A stretch of DNA of 7,416 nt, from assembly GCA_964636675.1 (NCBI GenBank), contig CAZWUO010000189.1, forward strand, positions 1-7,416, given 5' to 3'. A program made the position numbers and the translations under genes. Position 1 is the first letter of the stretch. The number at the start of each line of letters is the position of its first letter. Source of the stretch: JALUUH01 sp964636675 (GTDB taxonomy: Bacteria > Pseudomonadota > Gammaproteobacteria > S012-40). Positions 1 through 6,431 of this stretch are shown one piece after another. Below the pieces are notes generated by a model. The model searched no databases and was not told the origin of the DNA. It saw only the letters and a program-made list of their open reading frames with translations.

Positions 1-1
1 T

Positions 2-901
2 GCTGCACATTCTAATATTTGTATCGATAACCTGTATAAACATGCGAATGAAGCGCAACGCAGAAAGTACTTGCCGCGCTTAATATCGGGTGAGCACGTA
101 GGGGCGCTCGCGATGTCGGAGCCGAATGCGGGCTCTGATGTGGTGGGGTCTATGGCTTGTCACGCGGAAAAAAAAGGCTCGGTTTGGGTAGCGAATGGCA
201 CCAAACGTTGGATCACTAATGGACCTTATGCCGATACACTCATCGTCTATATGCGCACCGCGGATAAGAGTAAGGGTTCGCGTAGTATTACTGCTTTTAT
301 TGTGGAAAAAGGAATGCCCGGTTTTACCACGGGCGAAAAGAAAGATAAGCTAGGCATGCGCGGCGCGGGAAATTGTGAACTGTATTTTGAAAATTGCGAA
401 ATACCGGATGACAATGTATTAGGTGAAGTTAATCAAGGGGTGAGCATACTCATGAGTGGTTTGGGCACCGAGCGGCTCATTCTATGTGGCGGCCCTATAG
501 GACTAATGCAGGCCGCTATGGATATTTGCATACCTTATTTATTAGAGCGTGAGCAATTTGGTCAACCGATTGGCAACTTTCAAATGATGCAAGCTAAAAT
601 TGCCGAGATGTATACACGTTTAGAAGCATCGCGTTCCATGGTTTATCGGCTGGCTGAAAATTTTAATACAGCACCGTCGCGCGATAGGGATGCTGCAGCG
701 GCATGTTTGTTTTCCTCTGAAAGCTCTACGGCGATTGCCTTGGATGCGATACAAATTATGGGTGGCAGAGGTTATATGAACGAAGAAATACCGGGTCGTT
801 TGTTACGCGATTCTAAGATTTATGAAATCGGCGGCGGGACAAATGAAATTCGTAAAATGATCATTGCCAGAGATTTAATGAAATCCGCAGCAAAAAAATA
901 A
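2..901 (+). CDS. liuA: Isovaleryl-CoA dehydrogenase, 5' end cut off by window
   Basis: This FAD-dependent acyl-CoA dehydrogenase oxidises isovaleryl-CoA to 3-methylcrotonyl-CoA in leucine breakdown, passing electrons to electron-transfer flavoprotein. The frame is open from base 2, so the true start lies upstream; 299 residues are visible and roughly 90 are missing compared with the usual ~390. The text reads [11 protein letters not shown], then [11 protein letters not shown] (acyl-CoA dehydrogenase middle-domain signature) and WITNGPYAD, all close to known isovaleryl-CoA dehydrogenases. The substrate assignment rests on the active site: the glutamate in GLGTERL (codon 470-472) matches the catalytic Glu254 of the human enzyme, while the position that holds the catalytic Glu in medium- and short-chain enzymes is glycine (codon 833-835, in YEIGGGTNE). 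That swap is typical of isovaleryl-CoA and long-chain dehydrogenases. It ends in TAA, with the thiolase gene 32 bases downstream. Confidence 0.93.
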   Translation, partial: AAHSNICIDNLYKHANEAQRRKYLPRLISGEHVGALAMSEPNAGSDVVGSMACHAEKKGSVWVANGTKRWITNGPYADTLIVYMRTADKSKGSRSITAFIVEKGMPGFTTGEKKDKLGMRGAGNCELYFENCEIPDDNVLGEVNQGVSILMSGLGTERLILCGGPIGLMQAAMDICIPYLLEREQFGQPIGNFQMMQAKIAEMYTRLEASRSMVYRLAENFNTAPSRDRDAAAACLFSSESSTAIALDAIQIMGGRGYMNEEIPGRLLRDSKIYEIGGGTNEIRKMIIARDLMKSAAKK

Positions 902-923
902 AGTATTAAGCAACCAGTGTGAT

Positions 924-927
924 GGGA
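924..927 (+). promoter_or_regulatory. Ribosome binding site favouring the thiolase start at 934
   Basis: GGGA lies six bases before the ATG at 934, a normal spacing. The alternative starts GTG 919 and ATG 922 have no purine-rich sequence at a suitable distance. The choice is not certain, because the alternatives add only four or five residues and the family's conserved region begins further on. Confidence 0.5.
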
Positions 928-933
928 AATAGG

Positions 934-2142
934 ATGAACAGCTTAGAAAATAGAAACCAAAATGACACCGATATCGTCGTTGTCGCCGCGAAACGCACAC
1001 CGATGGGTTCGTTTCAAGGAAGTTTTACCGAGGTTGAAGCTACTTCACTGGGCGCGACTGCAATCCGCGCCGTGGTCGCAGAATCAAACGTTGATCCATC
1101 TGCCGTAGATGAAGTTTGGATGGGCTGCGTATTACCGGCTGGCCTCGGGCAAGCGCCCGCGCGGCAAGCGGCGCTTAAAGCAGATCTTCCACTAACCACG
1201 ACTTGCACCACCATCAACAAGGTTTGTGGCTCAGGAATGAAATCAATCATGGCGGCGCACGACCTGATCAAAGCGGGCAGTTCCAGGGTAATCATTGCAG
1301 GTGGCATGGAGTCAATGAGTAATGCGCCTTATTTGTTACCCAAAGTCCGTCGAGGTCTGCGCATGGGGCATCAGCAAGTGATTGATCATATGTTTTTCGA
1401 TGGTTTGGAGAATGCGGCAGACAATGTCTTAATGGGCAGTTTTGCGGAATTATGCGCCGATAAATATGCGTTTACCCGCGAGCAGCAAGATGATTTTAGC
1501 ATTGAGTCGGTGAAGCGTTCTTTAGCGGCGATTGAGGCCGGTGTGTTTACCCGTGAAATCGCACCGGTCACTGTGTCCAGTCGTCGTGGTGACACTTTGG
1601 TCGCCCAAGACGAGCAACCTTTTAAATGTGATATTCAAAAAATTCCAACACTAAAACCGGCATTCAGAAAAGAAAATGGTACGGTAACAGCGGCGAATTC
1701 ATCTTCAATCTCAGACGGTGCGGCAGCTATTATGTTGATGAGTGCACAACAAGCGGCGGCATTAAAGCTCACGCCACTGGCTAGAATTGTCGCGCATGCA
1801 TCGCACGCCCAGGCACCTGAAGAGTTTACCACGGCACCCGTAGCCGCCATTAAAAATTTAATGCTAAAAACGGGCTGGAGTTACGCAGATATTGATTTAT
1901 ATGAAATCAATGAAGCATTTGCGGTGGTAACCATGGCTGCAATGCTGGAGTTGGATTTAGATCATACGAAGGTAAATGTGAATGGAGGTGCTTGTGCGCT
2001 CGGGCATCCCATTGGCGCCAGTGGTGCGCGTATTATAGTAACCCTAATACATGCTTTACACGCTAAAAAATTATCCAAAGGGGTGGCTTCACTGTGCATT
2101 GGCGGTGGCGAAGCAACAGCGGTGGCGGTGGAGATTGATTAA
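934..2142 (+). CDS. atoB: Acetyl-CoA acetyltransferase (thiolase II)
   Basis: This thiolase cleaves acetoacetyl-CoA with CoA to two acetyl-CoA, or works in reverse. From the ATG at 934 it has 402 residues, close to the family's ~392-394 with a short N-terminal extension. All catalytic positions are visible: nucleophilic Cys98 in NKVCGSGMKS, Asn326 in NEAFA, His358 in ALGHPIGASG and Cys388 in CIGGGEATA. Their spacing matches Zoogloea thiolase (Cys89, Asn316, His348, Cys378) to within one residue. It lies between liuA and liuB, with 32 bases before it and 115 after. In this setting it would consume acetoacetyl-CoA made by AacS at the end of the cluster. It could also split 2-methylacetoacetyl-CoA from isoleucine; substrate range cannot be read from the sequence. 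The family call is secure, the gene symbol less so. Confidence 0.92.
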   Translation: MNSLENRNQNDTDIVVVAAKRTPMGSFQGSFTEVEATSLGATAIRAVVAESNVDPSAVDEVWMGCVLPAGLGQAPARQAALKADLPLTTTCTTINKVCGSGMKSIMAAHDLIKAGSSRVIIAGGMESMSNAPYLLPKVRRGLRMGHQQVIDHMFFDGLENAADNVLMGSFAELCADKYAFTREQQDDFSIESVKRSLAAIEAGVFTREIAPVTVSSRRGDTLVAQDEQPFKCDIQKIPTLKPAFRKENGTVTAANSSSISDGAAAIMLMSAQQAAALKLTPLARIVAHASHAQAPEEFTTAPVAAIKNLMLKTGWSYADIDLYEINEAFAVVTMAAMLELDLDHTKVNVNGGACALGHPIGASGARIIVTLIHALHAKKLSKGVASLCIGGGEATAVAVEID

Positions 2143-2220
2143 ACTAAATCCACGCGTGCCTAATGCAAGGTCAGCAGATCTTCGCACAGCACTATTTTTC
2201 AGGTCTTTTTGCACCCAATT

Positions 2221-2240
2221 CGCGGCCAACTGCGTTTTTT
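2221..2240 (+). terminator. Small terminator-like hairpin just before liuB
   Basis: Bases 2221-2234 can fold into a five-pair stem (CGCGG with CTGCG, one pair being G-U) closed by a CCAA loop, followed directly by six T at 2235-2240. That is the shape of a short intrinsic terminator. The stem is weak and cannot be lengthened with flanking bases. The liuB ribosome binding site begins five bases after the T run, leaving no room for a promoter between them, so complete termination here would silence liuB unless it is partial or regulated. It may also be chance. No folding energy was computed. Confidence 0.35.
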
Positions 2241-2257
2241 AGGTAGAAGGAAAGAAT

Positions 2258-3865
2258 ATGGCTGTCATCAAAACAACGATCAGTGATTCAACGAAAGAAT
2301 TCAAAATAAACAGTGATACGATGCGTTTACTCATCGAGGATCTCAATTCCAAGATAAAGCAGGTTTCTGCGGGTGGTTCGCCCAACTCACGCAAAAGACA
2401 CATGGCCCGTGGAAAATTATTACCTCGGGAGCGTGTACTAAAGCTGGTCGATAATAAAAGCGACTTCTTAGAATTTTCACATTTGGCGGCTTATGATCTG
2501 TATGACAATGAAATACCCAGTGCCGGCATCATTACCGGCATTGGTAAAGTCCATGCACAAGATGTCATTATTATTGCGAATGACGCCACCGTTAAAGGCG
2601 GGACTTATTATCCACTTACCGCAAAAAAACATTTACGCGCGCTGGAAATTGCCGATCAAAATCATCTTCCTTGTATTTATCTCGTGGATTCGGGGGGTGC
2701 CTTTTTACCCAAACAAGATGAAGTCTTTCCTGATCGCGATCATTTTGGCCGGGTTTATTATATGCAAGCACGTATGTCGGGCAAAAAAATTCCGCAGATT
2801 GCCGTGGTCATGGGCCTGTGTGTCGCGGGTGGCGCCTATGTGCCCTCGATGTGTGATGAAAATGTTATCGTCAAAAATCAAGGCACTATTTTCTTGGGCG
2901 GGCCTCAGCTGGTCAAAGCAGCCACCGGCGAAATTGCGGATGCCGAGGAGTTAGGTGGCGGCAATATGCATACGCGTATTTCTGGGGTGGTAGATCATCT
3001 GGCGGATAATGATGTGGATGCCTTGCGCATCACCCGCGATATTATGCAGCATATTAATTATCCTCGCTACCATTCTTCAAATCGCAAAAAAAGCATAGAA
3101 CCCTTATACCCGGCAGAAGAACTCTATGGTATTGTGCCTAAAGATCCGCGGGTTCAATTTGATGTGCGCGAAATTATTGCGCGCATTGTAGACGGCTCCG
3201 AGTTCCACGAATTCAAGGCCAATTATGGCCAGACCTTGGTTTGCGGTTTTGCACATATCATGGGCTTCCCCGTGGGTATACTCGCGAACAATGGCGTATT
3301 GTTTTCAGAGTCTGCACTCAAAGGTACCCATTTTATTCAGTTGTGTAACCAGCGCAATATTCCACTGGTGTTTTTGCAAAATATCACGGGCTTCATGATT
3401 GGGAAAAAATTCGAGCAAAGTGGTATCGCAAAAAATGGCGCGAAGATGGTCACCGCAGTGGCCTGTTCGAATGTCGCAAAGTTCACGATCATTATTGGGG
3501 GTTCTTTTGGCGCCGGGAATTATGCCATGTGTGGACGCGCCTATTCACCTCGCCAATTATGGATGTGGCCGAATGCACGAATCTCGGTTATGGGGGGGGA
3601 GATGGCTGCTTCTGTGTTAAGCAGTGTCAAACAAGATGGCTTAACCGCACGTGGTGAAACCTGGGCGCCCAAGGAGCAACAAGAATTTGAAAAAAACATA
3701 CTCGAGCAGTTCGAGTCACAAAGTCATCCGTATTATGCTTCCGCGAGGTTATGGGACGATGGCATTATTGATCCGCTCAACACGCGTTATGTATTAGGCC
3801 GTGGACTGGAGGCGGCGACTAATGCGCCGCCGCAGGATACGGACTATGGGGTTTTTCGAATGTGA
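2258..3865 (+). CDS. liuB: Methylcrotonyl-CoA carboxylase, carboxyltransferase (beta) subunit
   Basis: This is the carboxyltransferase half of 3-methylcrotonyl-CoA carboxylase. It moves the carboxyl group from carboxybiotin on the alpha subunit to 3-methylcrotonyl-CoA, giving 3-methylglutaconyl-CoA. At 535 residues it has the usual family length. Two crotonase-like halves are visible: VDSGGAFLP and the [11 protein letters not shown] loop (Gly191-Gly192) in the N-terminal half, and [19 protein letters not shown] (Gly418 region) followed by [11 protein letters not shown] in the C-terminal half; these glycine loops line the CoA and biotin sites. The motifs [13 protein letters not shown] and [13 protein letters not shown] resemble methylcrotonyl-CoA carboxylase more than propionyl-CoA carboxylase beta subunits. 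The start is well supported by AGAAGGA six bases upstream. The partner alpha subunit gene, often two genes further on in liu operons, is absent here. A geranyl-CoA carboxylase subunit (AtuC) is a possible but less likely alternative given the neighbours. Confidence 0.93.
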   Translation: MAVIKTTISDSTKEFKINSDTMRLLIEDLNSKIKQVSAGGSPNSRKRHMARGKLLPRERVLKLVDNKSDFLEFSHLAAYDLYDNEIPSAGIITGIGKVHAQDVIIIANDATVKGGTYYPLTAKKHLRALEIADQNHLPCIYLVDSGGAFLPKQDEVFPDRDHFGRVYYMQARMSGKKIPQIAVVMGLCVAGGAYVPSMCDENVIVKNQGTIFLGGPQLVKAATGEIADAEELGGGNMHTRISGVVDHLADNDVDALRITRDIMQHINYPRYHSSNRKKSIEPLYPAEELYGIVPKDPRVQFDVREIIARIVDGSEFHEFKANYGQTLVCGFAHIMGFPVGILANNGVLFSESALKGTHFIQLCNQRNIPLVFLQNITGFMIGKKFEQSGIAKNGAKMVTAVACSNVAKFTIIIGGSFGAGNYAMCGRAYSPRQLWMWPNARISVMGGEMAASVLSSVKQDGLTARGETWAPKEQQEFEKNILEQFESQSHPYYASARLWDDGIIDPLNTRYVLGRGLEAATNAPPQDTDYGVFRM

Positions 3866-3932
3866 TCATGTTTGTGTAGGTGTATATTAAGCCAGGCGTA
3901 GGGAATCGTTACAGGGATAAATAGAGGATGTC

Positions 3933-4721
3933 ATGGAACAATCACTGCGAATAAATATCGACCCACGTGGGGTCGCTTATTTAACGCTTAATCGACCTGA
4001 AAAACACAATGCATTTGATGCACAACTCATTCTTCGTTTAACCCAAGAACTTAGAAAACTGGCGCAAGATAATAAGGTGCGTGTGGTGGTATTAACCGGC
4101 CACGGCGAGTCTTTCTCAAGTGGTGCAGATTTAACGTGGATGCAGTCCATGGTTGATTTCGATGCCAAAACCAACCAACAAGATGCCAGGCAATTAGCCG
4201 ATTTAATGCATGAATTATATCACCTAAGGATACCGACGATTGCAAGAGTCAATGGCAGTGCTTATGGCGGAGCATTGGGTCTTATAACATGTAGTGATAT
4301 AGCGATTGCTGTAGATCACGCAAAATACGCATTTTCTGAAGTTAAGCTAGGAATTATTCCCGCGGTTATTGCGCCTTATATTATTGCGGTGATGGGTGTG
4401 CATGCTGCCAAACGCCTATTTCTGACCGGTGAAATATTTACCGCAACTGAAGCCTATAAAATGGGTTTGTTGCATAAGATAGTCAACAAAGACCATTTAG
4501 ATGAAGCAGTGGAAAAACAGATTCAATCCCTGCTAAGAGGTGGCCCGGTGGCACATCGAGAAATTAAAAAATTAGTGCATTCCTATACTCATATAAACCA
4601 CGAGTCACGTGAGGCAACATGCAAGCTAATTGCTCAACTGCGTACCTCCGAAGAAGGTCAGGAAGGGCTGAAGGCTTTTCTCGAAAAACGCACGCCGCAT
4701 TGGATAAACCGTAATACTTAA
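3933..4721 (+). CDS. liuC: 3-methylglutaconyl-CoA hydratase, enoyl-CoA hydratase family
   Basis: This crotonase-family protein of 262 residues is expected to add water to 3-methylglutaconyl-CoA to make HMG-CoA. AGAGGA four bases before the ATG supports the start. The oxyanion-hole loops are present (SSGADLTWMQSM and NGSAYGGALGL), and FSEVKLGIIPAVIAPYI is characteristic of LiuC/AUH-type hydratases. Glu136 in SEVKLG aligns with the catalytic Glu164 of rat mitochondrial enoyl-CoA hydratase, but the partner Glu144 position is glycine here (Gly116, in GGALGL). I believe related bacterial LiuC proteins can also differ at this site, but could not check. Its place between liuB and the HMG-CoA lyase gene is the main support for the substrate; the sequence alone would support only an enoyl-CoA hydratase. 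It is 67 bases after liuB and 38 before liuE. Confidence 0.85.
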   Translation: MEQSLRINIDPRGVAYLTLNRPEKHNAFDAQLILRLTQELRKLAQDNKVRVVVLTGHGESFSSGADLTWMQSMVDFDAKTNQQDARQLADLMHELYHLRIPTIARVNGSAYGGALGLITCSDIAIAVDHAKYAFSEVKLGIIPAVIAPYIIAVMGVHAAKRLFLTGEIFTATEAYKMGLLHKIVNKDHLDEAVEKQIQSLLRGGPVAHREIKKLVHSYTHINHESREATCKLIAQLRTSEEGQEGLKAFLEKRTPHWINRNT

Positions 4722-4759
4722 GCAGTGGCCAGCACAATAAGGCAGGTGAAAAATTACAA

Positions 4760-5683
4760 ATGTTAGAAAACTTTATAAAAATAGTAGAGGTGGGGCCGCG
4801 TGATGGTTTGCAAAATGAAACGGCGGCGATTGCTACGGATTTAAAAGTCGATTTAGTGAACATGCTTGCGGACTCCGGTCTTACGCATATCGAAGTGAGT
4901 AGTTTTGTCAGCCCAAAACGCATTCCGCAGCTTGCGGATGCGGCCCAAGTATTCGCCAAGATTGCCCGAAAAACGGATGTTATTTATGCTGCCTTAGTAC
5001 CGAATGAGCAAGGCATGTTGTTAGCATTGGAGAGCGAGGTTTCTGAGGTCGCGTTATTTACCGCAGTGTCAAACAGCTTTTGTGAAAAAAATATAAATTG
5101 TACGATCGAAGACTCATTGCAAAGATTTATTCCGGTGATCAAGCTTGCAGAGCAGCACGGGTTACCGGTTAGGGCTTATCTGTCCTGCGTATTGGGTTGC
5201 CCGTATGAAGGGTTTATCAAACCAGAAAAAGCGGCATGGGTTGCGGGTCGCTTATTTGAAATGGGTTGTTATGAAATATCCTTAGGCGATACCATCGGCG
5301 CGGGTACTCCAGCGCAAGCGCATAAGCTGATTGAAGCCACGCGTAAAACGGTGCCCATTAACAAACTCGCGGTGCATTTTCATGATACACGGGGTCAGGC
5401 ACTGGCTAATATCACACGGTGTGTTGATTTGGGTATTCGAACCGTGGATGCATCGATTAGCGGCTTAGGTGGGTGTCCCTATGCGCCAGGGGCAACCGGT
5501 AATGTAGCAACCGAAGATGTTATTTATTTGTTGCATGGAATGGGTTATGAAACAGGGGTTGATTTAGCCAAATTAATGAACACCGGGCAAGCGATTAGCC
5601 AAAAAATAAATCACGTGAATAATAGTCGTGTTAGCACCGCAGGAGTTCCGCATGAATATGCCAGTTACCCTTTCACTCGATAA
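4760..5683 (+). CDS. liuE: Hydroxymethylglutaryl-CoA lyase
   Basis: Also called mvaB. It cleaves HMG-CoA to acetyl-CoA and acetoacetate, the last committed step of leucine breakdown. The 307-residue protein is a DRE-TIM-type barrel of normal bacterial length (~300) with no visible targeting peptide. Catalytic and metal residues are complete: Arg14-Asp15 in EVGPRDGLQNE, His206 and His208 in VHFHDTRGQ, Cys239 in GLGGCPYAPGATGN and Asn248. Each lies exactly 27 positions before its human counterpart (Arg41, Asp42, His233, His235, Cys266, Asn275), so the barrel has no net insertion or loss between these sites. AGGTGA ten bases before the ATG is a slightly distant ribosome binding site. It follows liuC by 38 bases, with no liuD between them, and its last 32 bases overlap the next gene. 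The product acetoacetate feeds AacS downstream. Confidence 0.95.
   Translation: MLENFIKIVEVGPRDGLQNETAAIATDLKVDLVNMLADSGLTHIEVSSFVSPKRIPQLADAAQVFAKIARKTDVIYAALVPNEQGMLLALESEVSEVALFTAVSNSFCEKNINCTIEDSLQRFIPVIKLAEQHGLPVRAYLSCVLGCPYEGFIKPEKAAWVAGRLFEMGCYEISLGDTIGAGTPAQAHKLIEATRKTVPINKLAVHFHDTRGQALANITRCVDLGIRTVDASISGLGGCPYAPGATGNVATEDVIYLLHGMGYETGVDLAKLMNTGQAISQKINHVNNSRVSTAGVPHEYASYPFTR
5641..5645 (+). promoter_or_regulatory. Ribosome binding site that decides the dehydrogenase start
   Basis: A perfect AGGAG lies six bases before the ATG at 5652, inside the end of the HMG-CoA lyase gene. It favours 5652 over the in-frame GTG at 5628, which has no such site. Placement within the preceding gene suggests translational coupling between the two. 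Confidence 0.8.
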
Positions 5684-6431
5684 AATTAACGCCATTATCA
5701 CCGGTGGTGCATCGGGTCTAGGTTTTGCGACCGCTAAAGCGATAATCGCAGCGGGCGGCTCAGCCGCAATATTAGATATTAATCAGTCCTTAGGTGAAGC
5801 CGCACAACAAGAGCTGGGAGCATCAGCTTTGTTTATTGCCACGGATGTGAGTTCCGAGGCAGCAGTAGATGCTGCAGTCGCCCAAGCGGTGAGCCAACTG
5901 GGGTCGATTAATCTTGCGGTGAATTGCGCCGGCATTGCGCCGAGTGCGCGGGTACTCGCTAAAGACGGTTTGCTGCCAACGGCAGATTTCGCCAAAGTAA
6001 TAACACTTAACTTAGTCGGCAGTTTTTGTGTGTTACGTGCGGTTGCTAATGTGATGCAACATAATCAGCCCATGGCCGAGCAACAACGCGGGGTTATTAT
6101 CAATACCGCCTCTATTGCGGCATACGATGGCTTAATTGGGCAAGCGGCATATGCTGCATCCAAAGGGGGAATCGCGAGCATGACTTTACCCTTAGCGCGT
6201 GAATTTTCGCGGTTTGGAATTCGTGTGATGAGCATCGCACCAGGGCTATTTCGTACGCCGATGTTTGATACCTTGCCGCAGAAAACCGTGACGGCCATGG
6301 AGCAGTCCATCCCTTTTCCTAAACGCTTGGGTTATCCTGCTGAGTTTGCAAGCATGGTATGTCATATATTTCAAAATCCGATGTTGAATGGGGAAGTCAT
6401 TCGACTCGATGGTGCATTAAGAATGTCATGA
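5652..6431 (+). CDS. HSD10-type short-chain 3-hydroxyacyl-CoA dehydrogenase
   Basis: This NAD-dependent short-chain dehydrogenase of 259 residues resembles human HSD10 (type 2 3-hydroxyacyl-CoA dehydrogenase), which oxidises 2-methyl-3-hydroxybutyryl-CoA in isoleucine breakdown and other short 3-hydroxyacyl-CoAs. The Rossmann signature TGGASGLG spans residues 17-24, Asp42 in ILDIN predicts NAD over NADP, and NCAG starts at Asn91. The catalytic Ser154, Tyr167 and Lys171 have the same spacing as Ser155, Tyr168 and Lys172 of HSD10. Strong family signatures are NTASIAAYDG, MTLPLAREF, IAPGLFRTPMF and, near the end, NGEVIRLDGALRMS. The chosen ATG has a perfect AGGAG; it overlaps liuE by 32 bases and its TGA overlaps the aacS ATG. 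Leucine breakdown does not need this step, so it may extend the cluster to isoleucine or short fatty acids. The family is certain, the physiological substrate is not. Confidence 0.9.
   Translation: MNMPVTLSLDKINAIITGGASGLGFATAKAIIAAGGSAAILDINQSLGEAAQQELGASALFIATDVSSEAAVDAAVAQAVSQLGSINLAVNCAGIAPSARVLAKDGLLPTADFAKVITLNLVGSFCVLRAVANVMQHNQPMAEQQRGVIINTASIAAYDGLIGQAAYAASKGGIASMTLPLAREFSRFGIRVMSIAPGLFRTPMFDTLPQKTVTAMEQSIPFPKRLGYPAEFASMVCHIFQNPMLNGEVIRLDGALRMS

Noticed and set aside
919..933. Earlier thiolase starts at GTG 919 or ATG 922
   Set aside because: Neither has a suitably spaced ribosome binding site, while ATG 934 does; the difference is at most five residues.
2151..2158. Perfect eight-base palindrome CACGCGTG after the thiolase stop
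   Set aside because: It is too short to call an operator or terminator, with no second copy seen in the window and no T run.
2051..2242. Short + strand open frame running from the end of the thiolase gene into the gap before liuB
   Set aside because: It has no ribosome binding site, overlaps the conserved thiolase C-terminus in another frame, and its gap portion is not recognisable as protein.
2493..2954. 153-codon + strand open frame within liuB
   Set aside because: It lies in an alternative frame of a conserved gene, and its translation shows no family motif.
3866..3932. Possible promoter in the gap between liuB and liuC (TATATT at 3883-3888)
   Set aside because: No convincing -35 element lies 16-18 bases upstream; the A+T-rich hexamer alone is weak evidence in a co-directional gene set.
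4564..4959. Minus-strand open frame of 131 codons spanning the liuC-liuE junction
   Set aside because: It runs opposite the conserved ends of two clearly coding genes, shows no recognisable motif and is explained as a shadow of their codon pattern.
5628..5651. Earlier GTG start for the dehydrogenase
   Set aside because: The AGGAG at 5641-5645 is correctly spaced for ATG 5652 and would lie inside the coding region if GTG 5628 were used.
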